Shown here piece by piece: positions 43,905 through 52,977 of a stretch of 64,000 nt of DNA. Every line of letters starts with the position of its first letter. Within the stretch, counting starts at the first letter, position 1. Source of the stretch: an uncultured Latescibacterota bacterium. GTDB lineage: Bacteria > Latescibacterota > UBA2968. The stretch is from NCBI GenBank assembly GCA_951812755.1, contig OX638329.1, positions 357,339 through 421,338 on the forward strand. Reading direction: 5' to 3'. Under the pieces are notes generated by a model. That model worked only from the letters and a program-made list of their open reading frames with translations, had not been told where the DNA came from and did no database searches. Both the position numbers and the translations under genes were made by a program.

Positions 43905-44258
43905 CTATTGTAACCTGATTGTTTTTACAACCTCACCGCCGACCTCGCGGTTCAAATTTTGACGTATGGTCTCGCATTGAAAGCGCAACCAATGCCGCCA
44001 TGTGGGGTTTTGTACTGAAATCGTTAATTGTCCCCACCGAAAGCCTTCGACCTGGGTTACAGCAGCAATATCTTTTCCCACTATTTCTTCCCACAGTGAC
44101 AACACGCGTTGTTGTTTTAATTTTTCCGCAATCCCCAAGCTATCCACCACCTGGCGAATGGCATCACCCGCGGAAACCGGCTCGGATGTCGCGCCAGCCC
44201 GATACTTGTAAACACCACTCTTGCGTCTGTCAGTCTCGGCATCCATAGTCTTACTCAC
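43905..44258 (-). CDS. dciA: DciA-type helicase operator (DUF721)
   Basis: A 117-residue DUF721 protein. DciA loads or operates the replicative helicase DnaB in bacteria lacking DnaC. The domain is visible in LKQQRVLSLWEEIVGKDIAAVTQ and LTISVQNPTWRHWLRFQ. Its GTG start overlaps the recF stop as GTGA, so it is translationally coupled. Placement between recF and gyrB is usual for this family. Confidence 0.88.
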   Translation of the reverse strand: MSKTMDAETDRRKSGVYKYRAGATSEPVSAGDAIRQVVDSLGIAEKLKQQRVLSLWEEIVGKDIAAVTQVEGFRWGQLTISVQNPTWRHWLRFQCETIRQNLNREVGGEVVKTIRLQ

Positions 44259-45343
44259 AATTTCAACAGCCGAAATCCATGTGTTTCAAAATCCAAATCT
44301 GGATCGCGCGCTGAGGTTACGACCACCTGCCCAAAATCGGGGATCAGGTTCAATACGGCTTTTGCCCGATGGGGATCGAGTTCTGAAAACACATCATCCA
44401 TCAGCAAAACAGGACGCCACCCGGTTTGTTGCTCTAAAAAAGTCGCTTCAGCCAATTTCCAGGAGAGCAGAACAGTTTTGAGTTGGCCCTGAGACGCGAA
44501 TTGATGTACAGCTTTGTCATCAAGTGTAAAAATCAGATTGTCTCGGTGTGGTCCCGTAAGTGTGTATCGCAATTCGACTTCTTGTGGCAACCGGGTCGTC
44601 AGAGCTTCGAAGAGTATTTCCCTACCCTGATCGCGCGTTTCCAGGGATATGGGGCTGCGGTAACTCGCTTTCATTTTCTCAGATGTGGGTGCGATGGCAC
44701 AATAGTATTCAGATAGAAGATGTTGTATATCATTCAGTGCTTCGAGACGGCGAGATATAATGCGAGCACCCAAATTGGACAATTGTTCATTCCACGGTTC
44801 AACTTGTTCGGGATGTGATAACAGTGCTGAACGGCGGTCTTTTAACAACCGATTGCGCTGCGCCAAAACGCGCTGATACCCTTCTAGATCAGCCAAATAG
44901 GACGCGCTTGATTGCGAAACGAGAATATCTAAAATGCGGCGGCGCTGCGCTGGTTCGCGCAATACGAGATCCACATCTTCGGGAGAGAACAAAACAGCGT
45001 TGAATGCGCCAATAAGGTCTGAAAGGCGGGGAAGAGAGGTCTCTGCAAGAGAGGCTTGTTTCTTGCCGACGAGGGGATCGTAGGCAATGCGAATGGGGAA
45101 GGAACGATCTTCGCGCTCTATCTGGGCTTCGATCACGAAATAGTTAGCGCCCCACCTGAGCACGTCCCGATCCCTGGCACCTCGGCCCGATTTGGCCAGT
45201 GCCAAAAAGTACAACGCTTCTAAAACATTTGATTTACCGCGGGCATTGTCTGCCAAAATTGCCGTTTTTGCCTGATCAAATGTAAATTCAGCATGCTCAA
45301 AGTTTCGAAAATTAGTGAGTTTAAATGAGGAGACATACATCAT
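44255..45343 (-). CDS. recF: DNA replication/repair protein RecF
   Basis: A 362-residue RecF that helps load RecA at gaps. The opening SFKLTNFRNFEHAEF is typical. Walker A reads ADNARGKSN, with Ala in place of the first Gly but the GKS kept. Signature QGQLKTVLLSWKLAE, Walker B VLLMDDVFSELD and VTSARD follow. Starts overlapping the dnaN stop by 4 bases. Confidence 0.96.
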   Translation of the reverse strand: MMYVSSFKLTNFRNFEHAEFTFDQAKTAILADNARGKSNVLEALYFLALAKSGRGARDRDVLRWGANYFVIEAQIEREDRSFPIRIAYDPLVGKKQASLAETSLPRLSDLIGAFNAVLFSPEDVDLVLREPAQRRRILDILVSQSSASYLADLEGYQRVLAQRNRLLKDRRSALLSHPEQVEPWNEQLSNLGARIISRRLEALNDIQHLLSEYYCAIAPTSEKMKASYRSPISLETRDQGREILFEALTTRLPQEVELRYTLTGPHRDNLIFTLDDKAVHQFASQGQLKTVLLSWKLAEATFLEQQTGWRPVLLMDDVFSELDPHRAKAVLNLIPDFGQVVVTSARDPDLDFETHGFRLLKL

Positions 45344-46515
45344 TCATTGAGCCGCAAGGGCATAAGGAGACAAAGATAGTCTTCGCCTTCGAGTTGTTCT
45401 CCGGGTCTGATGATTCCCGCAGCAACAGCGCTGTCGAGTTCAAAGAGCACTTCGTCACAGGAAATGCGCCGGAGCACGTCCAGGAGGTAGCCGGAATTAT
45501 ATCCAATGGTCATTTCATCGGCATCGTATTCAACACCCATAGATTCGCGTGCTTCGCCTCCTATTTCCTGGCTGGTAGCTGATAATGCGAGTTCGTTCTT
45601 TTGGAGTTCGAGCCGCAATTGATGGGTTTGAGCACTTGCCAGAATGGATACGCGCCTCACAGCAGGTAGCAATTGGCTGTTCGAAACGCGAAGGCGCTTG
45701 CCGTTGTTTTGAGGAATCACCTGTTCGTAATCGACATAAGGACCTTCAATTAATCGAGAGAAAATCTGGATGTCGTCTTCGTCGCCCAGTGAAAAAAGCA
45801 CATGGCTTTGCCCGAGTTGCGCTTTTTGGAGATCTACTCCCCCACCCATGAGCTTAGCTACATGATTCAAAGCACGAGGGGGAACAATCGCCTCTTTATT
45901 GTCATCGGGTAGCCCATCCTGAATCCGCGAATATTTGACCAGGCGGTGACCATCTGTTGCCACCATGGTCATGCGTCCATTGCCAACCTGCCAGAGCACT
46001 CCTGTGAGCACCGGGCGAGTTTCATCGCGAGATACGGCAAAGACCGTTTTAGATATCATTTCGCTGAGAACGTCGCTATCAGCCGAAGAGTCCTCAGAAT
46101 CCTCGTCTTCATCGGATAGAAACGCGATCTCGGGACCTTCAATCTCCGAGGGCAGATCGGGAAAGTCGTCGGCAGGTACCGACATCAAGGCATACGTTCC
46201 TTCGGCACCAGTTTGGCGCTGAAGCGTTACGCGACCTTCTTCGGCTGTGAGGGATAGGGGTTCTTCGGGCAACTCGCGCACAATTTCTGAGAATTTGCGG
46301 GCTGGCACCGTTGTTGCCCCGGCGTCTTCAATGGTGGCTGAAAGTTTGCATGTTATTGATATATCGAGATCTGTGGCACTCAAACACACATCGCTACCAT
46401 TGTTTGCATCTATCAGGATATTGGACAATACTGGCAATGCGGTTTTAGAGGGCACGATATCAATTACTGCCTGGATACCTTTGAGGAGTTCATCTTTTTC
46501 TATTGATACTTTCAT
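45340..46515 (-). CDS. dnaN: DNA polymerase III sliding clamp (beta subunit)
   Basis: A 391-residue clamp of three similar domains that tethers polymerase to DNA. VPSKTALPVLSNILID, YALMSVPADDFPDLP, TDGHRLVKYSR and the C-terminal LLMPLRL are diagnostic. An acidic insert (SDEDEDSEDSSADSD) near residue 150 is unusual. GGGAGAAA lies before the ATG. It heads dnaN-recF-dciA-gyrB-gyrA, here 22 kb from dnaA and facing it. Confidence 0.97.
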   Translation of the reverse strand: MKVSIEKDELLKGIQAVIDIVPSKTALPVLSNILIDANNGSDVCLSATDLDISITCKLSATIEDAGATTVPARKFSEIVRELPEEPLSLTAEEGRVTLQRQTGAEGTYALMSVPADDFPDLPSEIEGPEIAFLSDEDEDSEDSSADSDVLSEMISKTVFAVSRDETRPVLTGVLWQVGNGRMTMVATDGHRLVKYSRIQDGLPDDNKEAIVPPRALNHVAKLMGGGVDLQKAQLGQSHVLFSLGDEDDIQIFSRLIEGPYVDYEQVIPQNNGKRLRVSNSQLLPAVRRVSILASAQTHQLRLELQKNELALSATSQEIGGEARESMGVEYDADEMTIGYNSGYLLDVLRRISCDEVLFELDSAVAAGIIRPGEQLEGEDYLCLLMPLRLNE

Positions 46516-46721
46516 GAATGCGTTTCTCCCGAGCGCGACAAGCCTTTGTGAATGATTCTTTGGGGTGTTGAATAGAGCGGTTTTTCAGGTTCAAAAATGA
46601 TTGATTTTTTGTTCAATTACAAACACCATAATTTACTGAATTTTAACGGTTTTGTCAACCTTACTTTTTCTTTTAAAACCCTCTGTGTCCCAAAGAATTG
46701 GCAGAAAAAAAGATGTAGAAT

Positions 46722-49700
46722 TCAAACTCCTTTAAATTCACGTATTTCCGTCAGCCACAAGCCCTTTGCAACAACCGTTTCGCCGGTGAAATTCGCCCAG
46801 TGTCTGGCATAGGTGTTCACCTGGTCGGCTGTTTGTTCGCACAGTGCCTGTACATCTTCTTCGGTTTTCACAGAATTGGTTTTGTAATCGACGATTTTCC
46901 ATCCTCTGGGCAGGCGATAGACCAGGTCGATGACACCTCGAATAATTTCGTTGGCGTTGTTCTCCACTTGCGATACGGCAAAGGGGACTTCGGTATATAC
47001 GGTTTCTGAAGTCTGTATTTCTGCCCATATCTCCGAGTTGAGAAAATGTTGCAATGCGTCCAGTGCATTCGGTAAAAACTCGGCGTCTGTACCCGCCTCC
47101 TGTAGCAGATGTATGACATAAGGCGTTGGATCAGCGGGCAATCGCATGTTGATGGCATCGTCAAATATCTGGTGGATCACGGTGCCATACGCAGCCCCTT
47201 TTCCTGCTGCTGATCGCCTCTCGTCCGAATATGCGATGTCCGCCCGGTCATCTGTCACCTGCGCGACTTTAAACGATTCTTTTTTCACAGCTTGCCAGAA
47301 TTGATCTCTTTGCTCTCGTTCCAATTCTACAGACAGCGTTTTGGTTGATGGCGTTTCTGAGGTGGGATGCGATGAATGGTCGTCGTATGCCAGTTCGGGC
47401 ACATTTTTTAGATGGGGATAGAGCGGCGACCACGGCCCATGGTCGGGTTTTTCATCGTAGGTGGATATTATGAGCAAATTTTCTGCGCGTGTTGCAGCCA
47501 CGTAGAGCAATCGCAGTTCTTCGCCTTGCAAAAATCGCGTTTCTTCGGTTTGGGCGTCTTCCCAACCCACAGGCTCGGCGACTATCTCGCGTTGAAAGGG
47601 TCCGCGGGGTTTTGTAATGGGCAATGCCAAAAAGGGTTCGTCGCTGGTGCGAGATACGTGAAACTCGGGACCATAACGCGTGTAACTCGTGTCATAGGGA
47701 TCGGCGAGGAAGACGACTTTGCCCTGTAGTCCTTTTGCCTGGTGTAGGTTCATCAATCGCACGACGTTTTCCTGTGCGGAGGGGATGGTCATTTGTTCAA
47801 TTTTGTAGTCTCTGTCGTCAATGAGGGCGCGCAGTTCGGTCACCACTTGCCCCCAATGCATTCCCTGCGCGCTCCACTCTCGGACGAGAGATAATATGCG
47901 GATGAGATTGCCCGCATGTGTTGCGCCCATGGGCAGGGTGCGCACAAAAGGCAGGAGGCCGAGTCTTTCTACACAGCGCGCTATGGCAGTATCTGGCGAT
48001 AGAGATTGCAACCATTGAGACGCTTTTTTGAGATGTTCATAAGCCTGCTCGAACGTTCGGTGTAATTCTCGATCCATTCCTTTGGGCAAATCGCGTGTCC
48101 AATTAAAATCACCGCCTGCTTTTTTGAACGCATAGAGGGTATCATCTCCCAGGCCGACGAGATCTCCCCGCAGATAAGCGAGTAGCGGTAGCGGATTGTC
48201 GGGCATATAAACCGTTTCCAAAAAGTCCGTGAGTGTATGCAATACGTCTGCTTCGCCAAGGCGATCACCACCTGTGATTTCAAAGGGAATATCGCGCGCC
48301 TCCAGTGCCTGGGCGTAATGGGACAAATAGCCAGATGTGCGCGTTAAGATGAGAAAGTCGCCCGGTGATGCGCTGGCATCTTCTCCATTCATGGACGCTG
48401 CGATGAAATGCGCAATCCGGTCGGCGTCTTCCGCTGCGATTTGGCTTCGGCTGTTGCGATAGACTTTGGAGATTGAGATTCGGCGGACTGCAACATTTTC
48501 ACCATCGGGTCTGTATTTGAATAGCGGAGCAAATTCAGCTTGATAGCGATTTTCATGCGCGGCGAACAAGGGTTCATAAGCCGCGTTGATCCAATCACAG
48601 AGGTGGCCCACTGAGCGAAAGTTCGTGTTCAGGCTGACGATATCGCCATTGGTGTCGTCAATGCGCTTTCGGACGAGGTCAAAGGTTTCGACATCCGCGC
48701 GGCGAAAGCGATAGATCGACTGTTTGCCGTCGCCGACTAAAAATAAACTGCCCGGGCGGGGTGTGAGTTTGCGCCAATCGGGTTCTTCCAGATTTTCGCC
48801 GGTTAAATACAGCAATATTTCGGCCTGGATGGGATCGGTATCTTGAAATTCATCTACGAATAGGCAGCGATAGCGATCCTGAAAGTGACGGCGCACTTCG
48901 GAGTGATCGCGCAATAATCGCGCGGCCAATTCAAGCAGGTCTTGAAATGTCAGGCGACCGGATTCGCGGCGGGTTCTGGCGTATTCTTCAACGGCATCAT
49001 CGACATAGGGCGCAGCGAATTGGTAGATGTATTGCCGCCATCTGGTGAGGGTGGGGTCGAGTGTTTCGGTTTGAAATTCGGATAATAAGGTGTCTCGCAA
49101 GTCCTTTGCAAAATCCTGGTTGGGCGCCCAACTTTTCAGGGTGACACCGAGGTTTCCGGTGAGTATGTGCAGGAGTCCGATGCGATCCGCGTCGGAGTGA
49201 ATCCCCCGATTCGACAAGAATGATCGCGCGCGCGTCAAAGCTGTCTGGAGGCCATCGCGTCTGCCGGGGAGTGGATCGGGGATATAGGTTTCTGTGTGTT
49301 GTAGAAATGCTTCAAGTTCTGCAACTGCGGTCGATAAATCGGGTTTTTGTACAGGTTCGCATACGAGCGGTACATCGCTGAATTGGTAGCGTCTTTGAAA
49401 AAATCCATACAAGTCTTCCGGGCGCAGACCCAGTTCTTCAAATTTGGCGAGCCGCGGGTCTTCGGATAGAAAACTCTGTTGGACAAACGCGTCCCACGCT
49501 TCGCGGCGCATCACGGCTTCTTCGCGTTCTTCGACTTCTGAAAAATCGGGTGGCAGACCCGCTTCAACGGGGCGTTCGCGCAATAACTGGCCGCAGAATG
49601 AGTGTATGGTGCCAATAAAGCATTGATCTACTTTTTCGAGTGCGTTTTGTATGCGATGCAGGTCCTCACCGTCTGCTTTTTTAGCGCGCGATTTTAATTC

Positions 49701-49913
49701 ACTGAAAAATCGCCCGCGCATTTCACCCGCTGCTTTGCGCGTGAAGGTGATGGCAGATAGGTGATCCACGGCTACGACACCTGTTTGCACTGCGTTCGCC
49801 ATCCGCTGCACCAGCGCATAGGTTTTTCCCGCTCCCGCTCCTGCGAGCACCATCATATTTTGATCCAGTGCTTCGGCAATTTTATCGCGTGCTTGTTGAT
49901 CTCGAAGGTTCAT
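46722..49913 (-). CDS. AddA/RecB-like helicase-nuclease (UvrD family)
   Basis: A 1063-residue SF1A helicase with a C-terminal nuclease, the AddA partner of AddAB, processing double-strand breaks. Start MNLRDQQARDKI. Walker A AGAGAGKTYALVQR, motif Ia ITFTRKAAGEM, Walker B CLFVDEFQDTDPIQ, motif III VGDGKQSIYRFRRAD, and MNLHQAKGLQGKVV. The C-terminal PD-(D/E)XK motif is GVIDLVYR...WKIVDYKTNS. It lies immediately downstream of the AddB-like gene on the same strand. Confidence 0.92.
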   Translation of the reverse strand: MNLRDQQARDKIAEALDQNMMVLAGAGAGKTYALVQRMANAVQTGVVAVDHLSAITFTRKAAGEMRGRFFSELKSRAKKADGEDLHRIQNALEKVDQCFIGTIHSFCGQLLRERPVEAGLPPDFSEVEEREEAVMRREAWDAFVQQSFLSEDPRLAKFEELGLRPEDLYGFFQRRYQFSDVPLVCEPVQKPDLSTAVAELEAFLQHTETYIPDPLPGRRDGLQTALTRARSFLSNRGIHSDADRIGLLHILTGNLGVTLKSWAPNQDFAKDLRDTLLSEFQTETLDPTLTRWRQYIYQFAAPYVDDAVEEYARTRRESGRLTFQDLLELAARLLRDHSEVRRHFQDRYRCLFVDEFQDTDPIQAEILLYLTGENLEEPDWRKLTPRPGSLFLVGDGKQSIYRFRRADVETFDLVRKRIDDTNGDIVSLNTNFRSVGHLCDWINAAYEPLFAAHENRYQAEFAPLFKYRPDGENVAVRRISISKVYRNSRSQIAAEDADRIAHFIAASMNGEDASASPGDFLILTRTSGYLSHYAQALEARDIPFEITGGDRLGEADVLHTLTDFLETVYMPDNPLPLLAYLRGDLVGLGDDTLYAFKKAGGDFNWTRDLPKGMDRELHRTFEQAYEHLKKASQWLQSLSPDTAIARCVERLGLLPFVRTLPMGATHAGNLIRILSLVREWSAQGMHWGQVVTELRALIDDRDYKIEQMTIPSAQENVVRLMNLHQAKGLQGKVVFLADPYDTSYTRYGPEFHVSRTSDEPFLALPITKPRGPFQREIVAEPVGWEDAQTEETRFLQGEELRLLYVAATRAENLLIISTYDEKPDHGPWSPLYPHLKNVPELAYDDHSSHPTSETPSTKTLSVELEREQRDQFWQAVKKESFKVAQVTDDRADIAYSDERRSAAGKGAAYGTVIHQIFDDAINMRLPADPTPYVIHLLQEAGTDAEFLPNALDALQHFLNSEIWAEIQTSETVYTEVPFAVSQVENNANEIIRGVIDLVYRLPRGWKIVDYKTNSVKTEEDVQALCEQTADQVNTYARHWANFTGETVVAKGLWLTEIREFKGV

Positions 49914-49918
49914 AAGTC

Positions 49919-49962
49919 GTAAGAGGTGAGACGTAAGAGGTGAGTACCCCGCCCAGCTACCC
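49919..49962. repeat. GTAAGAGG dispersed repeat, copy 2
   Basis: Matches 17255-17299 over about 44 bases with a few changes. It lies just upstream of the addA ATG, as copy 1 does for rsmG. Confidence 0.55.
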
Positions 49963-49996
49963 AATTCTTAATCCGTAATTTTTAATTTTTAATTCA

Positions 49997-52966
49997 TCAT
50001 ATTCCCATCCAGCGATTCAGGCTGTCCAGCAATAGTGCGAAATCGGGGTCGTCGTCCATTGTTTCACGCGCGTCGGCGAGGGCGTTGGCGTCCAGGCGTT
50101 CTTTGCTGCAGACGCGGTTGTAGATGCAGTAGTCGCATTCCTGGGATTTTTGTATGTGAAAAAAGCCACCCTGGGATACCAGTTCGAGCAAGGGGCGCAA
50201 CACATTGGCGAGTGTTTCAGGTGCTGGTGGCGTGTCTGAAAGCCGCCGGCCGTGTTCTCTGTCGCCGAGAAAGACGTAACCCGATAATTGTACGCGGTTA
50301 GATTCTTCCTGTTGTCTTAAAATTGAATTCAGGGCATAGGCGTACAGTGCCCATTGCAAATGCGTGCCGCGTTTGAGCAGGTCCTGTTCGTCGTATTGCG
50401 CCATGGACCCGGTTTTGTAATCCCAAATTACAAAGTTGTCCTCAACGCGATCCACGCGGTCAATGCGCCCGCGGATGCGGAAGTTGACATCTTCTGCGAG
50501 TTCGAGTGTCACGGGTGCTTCGCTATTCAGCCCGCCCGATTCCCCAAATCCGAAGCTTACTTCAAATCCGATGGGATCGGTGTTTTTTTGATCGGACTCA
50601 ACGGATAGAAATACCTGCGCGGCTTGCGATAGACGTTTGACATCGGCGCGATACGCTGCTTCGTGTTCAACAGGATGGGTTTCTTTTTTCGCTTCTATTT
50701 CTTTTTCTAGAAGTTCCTGGATAAGTGTGCCATGTCGTTCGCGGTCAGGGCGTTCGCCTCTCGCTTTCAGGAGTTGCATAAATTTGTGAAAGAGCGCGTG
50801 TAATAACGCGCCATAAGACAGGGGATCGAGCCATCGCGTGGGATCGGATTCGGCTTTTTCTATGGGCTGAATTTCGAGTACATGGTTCAAAAAATACCGG
50901 TATGGACATCGGGCGAGCATTTCCAATCTCGAGGGTGAAAATATGCAGTGCTGTGCGGTAATCGCCAATTCGGGTGTGGGCTTACCGAGCCATCCGTCGT
51001 AGGTGGTCAATCCGTCCCATTCACGCGCGCGGCGGGCCTTTTGTCCAGTAACCAGATAGGGGTATGTCCGATGCACAACGGATTCGTAGTCGGCAGAGGC
51101 GTGGTGTGCTATCAATGCCTCTGCATCGTCCAGCGCCTGTGCAGAGTTTTCGGGTAAAGTGGGTACAAGCACGGGATCACGGTTCATCTGTTCGGTTGCT
51201 TGCTGAAAGAGTGCAGCGGGATAGCGTTCCCTGCTGTCGGATAGGCTTCGGTGGCAGGACAATAATGTCACTTTGTTAGATGCCATGCCCAATACGCGAA
51301 TGAGATGCCACACTTGCTCGGCGGGTCGCGTGCGGCGCAGTTCCAGTTCGCGCGATACGTCCGAGCGCTCGCCATCTAATAGTATTGGGTCTTCGGTTGC
51401 TCCACCGGGAAAAGTGGCTTCATCCATGCCTGTGATGTAAATATGTGCGCGATTGGTGTATCCGGCGCGCGAAAGCGGGGCTATTGATAGATGCCCGGGT
51501 TTGGCGGCTTCGGCTTTAAAAGAGAGGTTGGTGATCAGTTCAGATAGGCGGTTTGCCAGTCGGCGTGCTGGTGCTTTGCGGCGCACGGATTGGGCCACGT
51601 GGTGCAGGCGATCTCGGATTGCGGTGAGGACCTCATCTTCGGCGTTTCCAAAATGTTCGAGAAATTGCAAGCCAGCATTGACCAATGCGTCGAGGGATAC
51701 ATTGGGTCCTCTGGGGATCAGAGCGAATAAGCGTTTGAGTTCTTCTTCAACGGCTTCGATTTCCTCAAGGGTCAATCCGCGATGGCCGGTTTCCGAGTTT
51801 TCGACTTCTCTATCCTGCATGTTGGCTTTTATCTGGTTCAGGGCAGTAAAATAAGGCCGAGGACCTTCGCCCTCGCCAATGTGCGCTTGTTGGAGGACGG
51901 TTGCAATTGCAGGTGCGCTTTCAGAGGCGATCAGGCCCGCGCGGCACATCATTACGAGTTCGTCTGCGGGGTATCCCGCGCCCAGCCAGCGGTAAAAATT
52001 TACCAATGCACGACCAGTTCGGGTTGTCGAGATGGGTATGCCTTCGGCAAATGTGGCGGGCAGGTCATATCGCTGAACGGCATCGCACAACAGGCTCACA
52101 TAAGGCATTTCTGAGGTGTAAGCGATTTCGACGGTATCCAGGGGTATGGTTCCCGATCTTATGTCGCGCAATACAGTGCTGATTTCTGTTTCAGTGCCGA
52201 GGGTTTCGCATAGGTGGATTTGAGAAGTATCTCTGGAGGGCAGTCCAGATGTGAATATTTTTCCGCCCACTCCGATTTTGCCCGTGGTATCGGGATAGGG
52301 TACTTTTTCAAAGCGTTTTGCAGCGCTGTGCGGCGGGGGCGATACACCCATATTTTCTCGTCCGATGCGCCAGATATATCCCTTTGTTTTTTTACTCAGA
52401 TAGTCGAATGCCAGCGCGGGTAATGGGGTTTCGTCCAGGATGGCATAGTGTGTATTTTGTGGGGGTGATTTTAGATGTTTCAATGCGTGTCGATACAATA
52501 CGGCGTTGTCGTAGAGGTTATCTCTTTCATAAGTCGCGCAATATGTCTGGTAAAGTCGCTGTAATACCTGGTGCCGCAGGCCTTTCGCAGAGAACGAATT
52601 GGGTTCCACCCCCGCTGCACGCAGGACGCGCAATGTGCGCAGAAAAGGGCGCGTGAGCGCGGTGGCCTGTTGCGCGAAGTAATCATCGTTGACTTCGCTT
52701 ACTGCCTGGGGGATCATTTCGTCCAGCCAGAATAGATCCGCGTCTTGCGCCATGCGCGAATACTCTCCCGTGATGAGGTGGGCACTCGCATCTTTTTCCG
52801 CGAGGCTGCGCGGAGTTTCGATTTGTAAGTTCAGATAGGAGTAACCGGTTGCCGCAAGCGCGATTGCGAGGTCGTGTCCCACGGTCATGGTAGGGACTAT
52901 CAGGACCTTTGCGTCGATTGGATGCGCGTCACAAAATGCTTTTATTTGTGCGAAGAGGTATTGCAT
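49997..52966 (-). CDS. AddB-like PD-(D/E)XK nuclease
   Basis: A 989-residue protein of the AddB/RexB type. The nuclease core is in the C-terminal third: RIDRVDRVEDNFVIWDYKTGS. Four Cys (CPYRYF early, and CDYCIYNRVC late) fit the iron-sulfur staple of AddB. I do not see a good Walker A at the N-terminus (VPTMTVGHDL), so ATP binding may be lost, as in some homologues. GGAGTAG precedes the ATG. It lies 83 bases upstream of addA; together they make the break-repair complex in place of RecBCD. Confidence 0.85.
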   Translation of the reverse strand: MQYLFAQIKAFCDAHPIDAKVLIVPTMTVGHDLAIALAATGYSYLNLQIETPRSLAEKDASAHLITGEYSRMAQDADLFWLDEMIPQAVSEVNDDYFAQQATALTRPFLRTLRVLRAAGVEPNSFSAKGLRHQVLQRLYQTYCATYERDNLYDNAVLYRHALKHLKSPPQNTHYAILDETPLPALAFDYLSKKTKGYIWRIGRENMGVSPPPHSAAKRFEKVPYPDTTGKIGVGGKIFTSGLPSRDTSQIHLCETLGTETEISTVLRDIRSGTIPLDTVEIAYTSEMPYVSLLCDAVQRYDLPATFAEGIPISTTRTGRALVNFYRWLGAGYPADELVMMCRAGLIASESAPAIATVLQQAHIGEGEGPRPYFTALNQIKANMQDREVENSETGHRGLTLEEIEAVEEELKRLFALIPRGPNVSLDALVNAGLQFLEHFGNAEDEVLTAIRDRLHHVAQSVRRKAPARRLANRLSELITNLSFKAEAAKPGHLSIAPLSRAGYTNRAHIYITGMDEATFPGGATEDPILLDGERSDVSRELELRRTRPAEQVWHLIRVLGMASNKVTLLSCHRSLSDSRERYPAALFQQATEQMNRDPVLVPTLPENSAQALDDAEALIAHHASADYESVVHRTYPYLVTGQKARRAREWDGLTTYDGWLGKPTPELAITAQHCIFSPSRLEMLARCPYRYFLNHVLEIQPIEKAESDPTRWLDPLSYGALLHALFHKFMQLLKARGERPDRERHGTLIQELLEKEIEAKKETHPVEHEAAYRADVKRLSQAAQVFLSVESDQKNTDPIGFEVSFGFGESGGLNSEAPVTLELAEDVNFRIRGRIDRVDRVEDNFVIWDYKTGSMAQYDEQDLLKRGTHLQWALYAYALNSILRQQEESNRVQLSGYVFLGDREHGRRLSDTPPAPETLANVLRPLLELVSQGGFFHIQKSQECDYCIYNRVCSKERLDANALADARETMDDDPDFALLLDSLNRWMGI

Positions 52967-52977
52967 AGAACTACTCC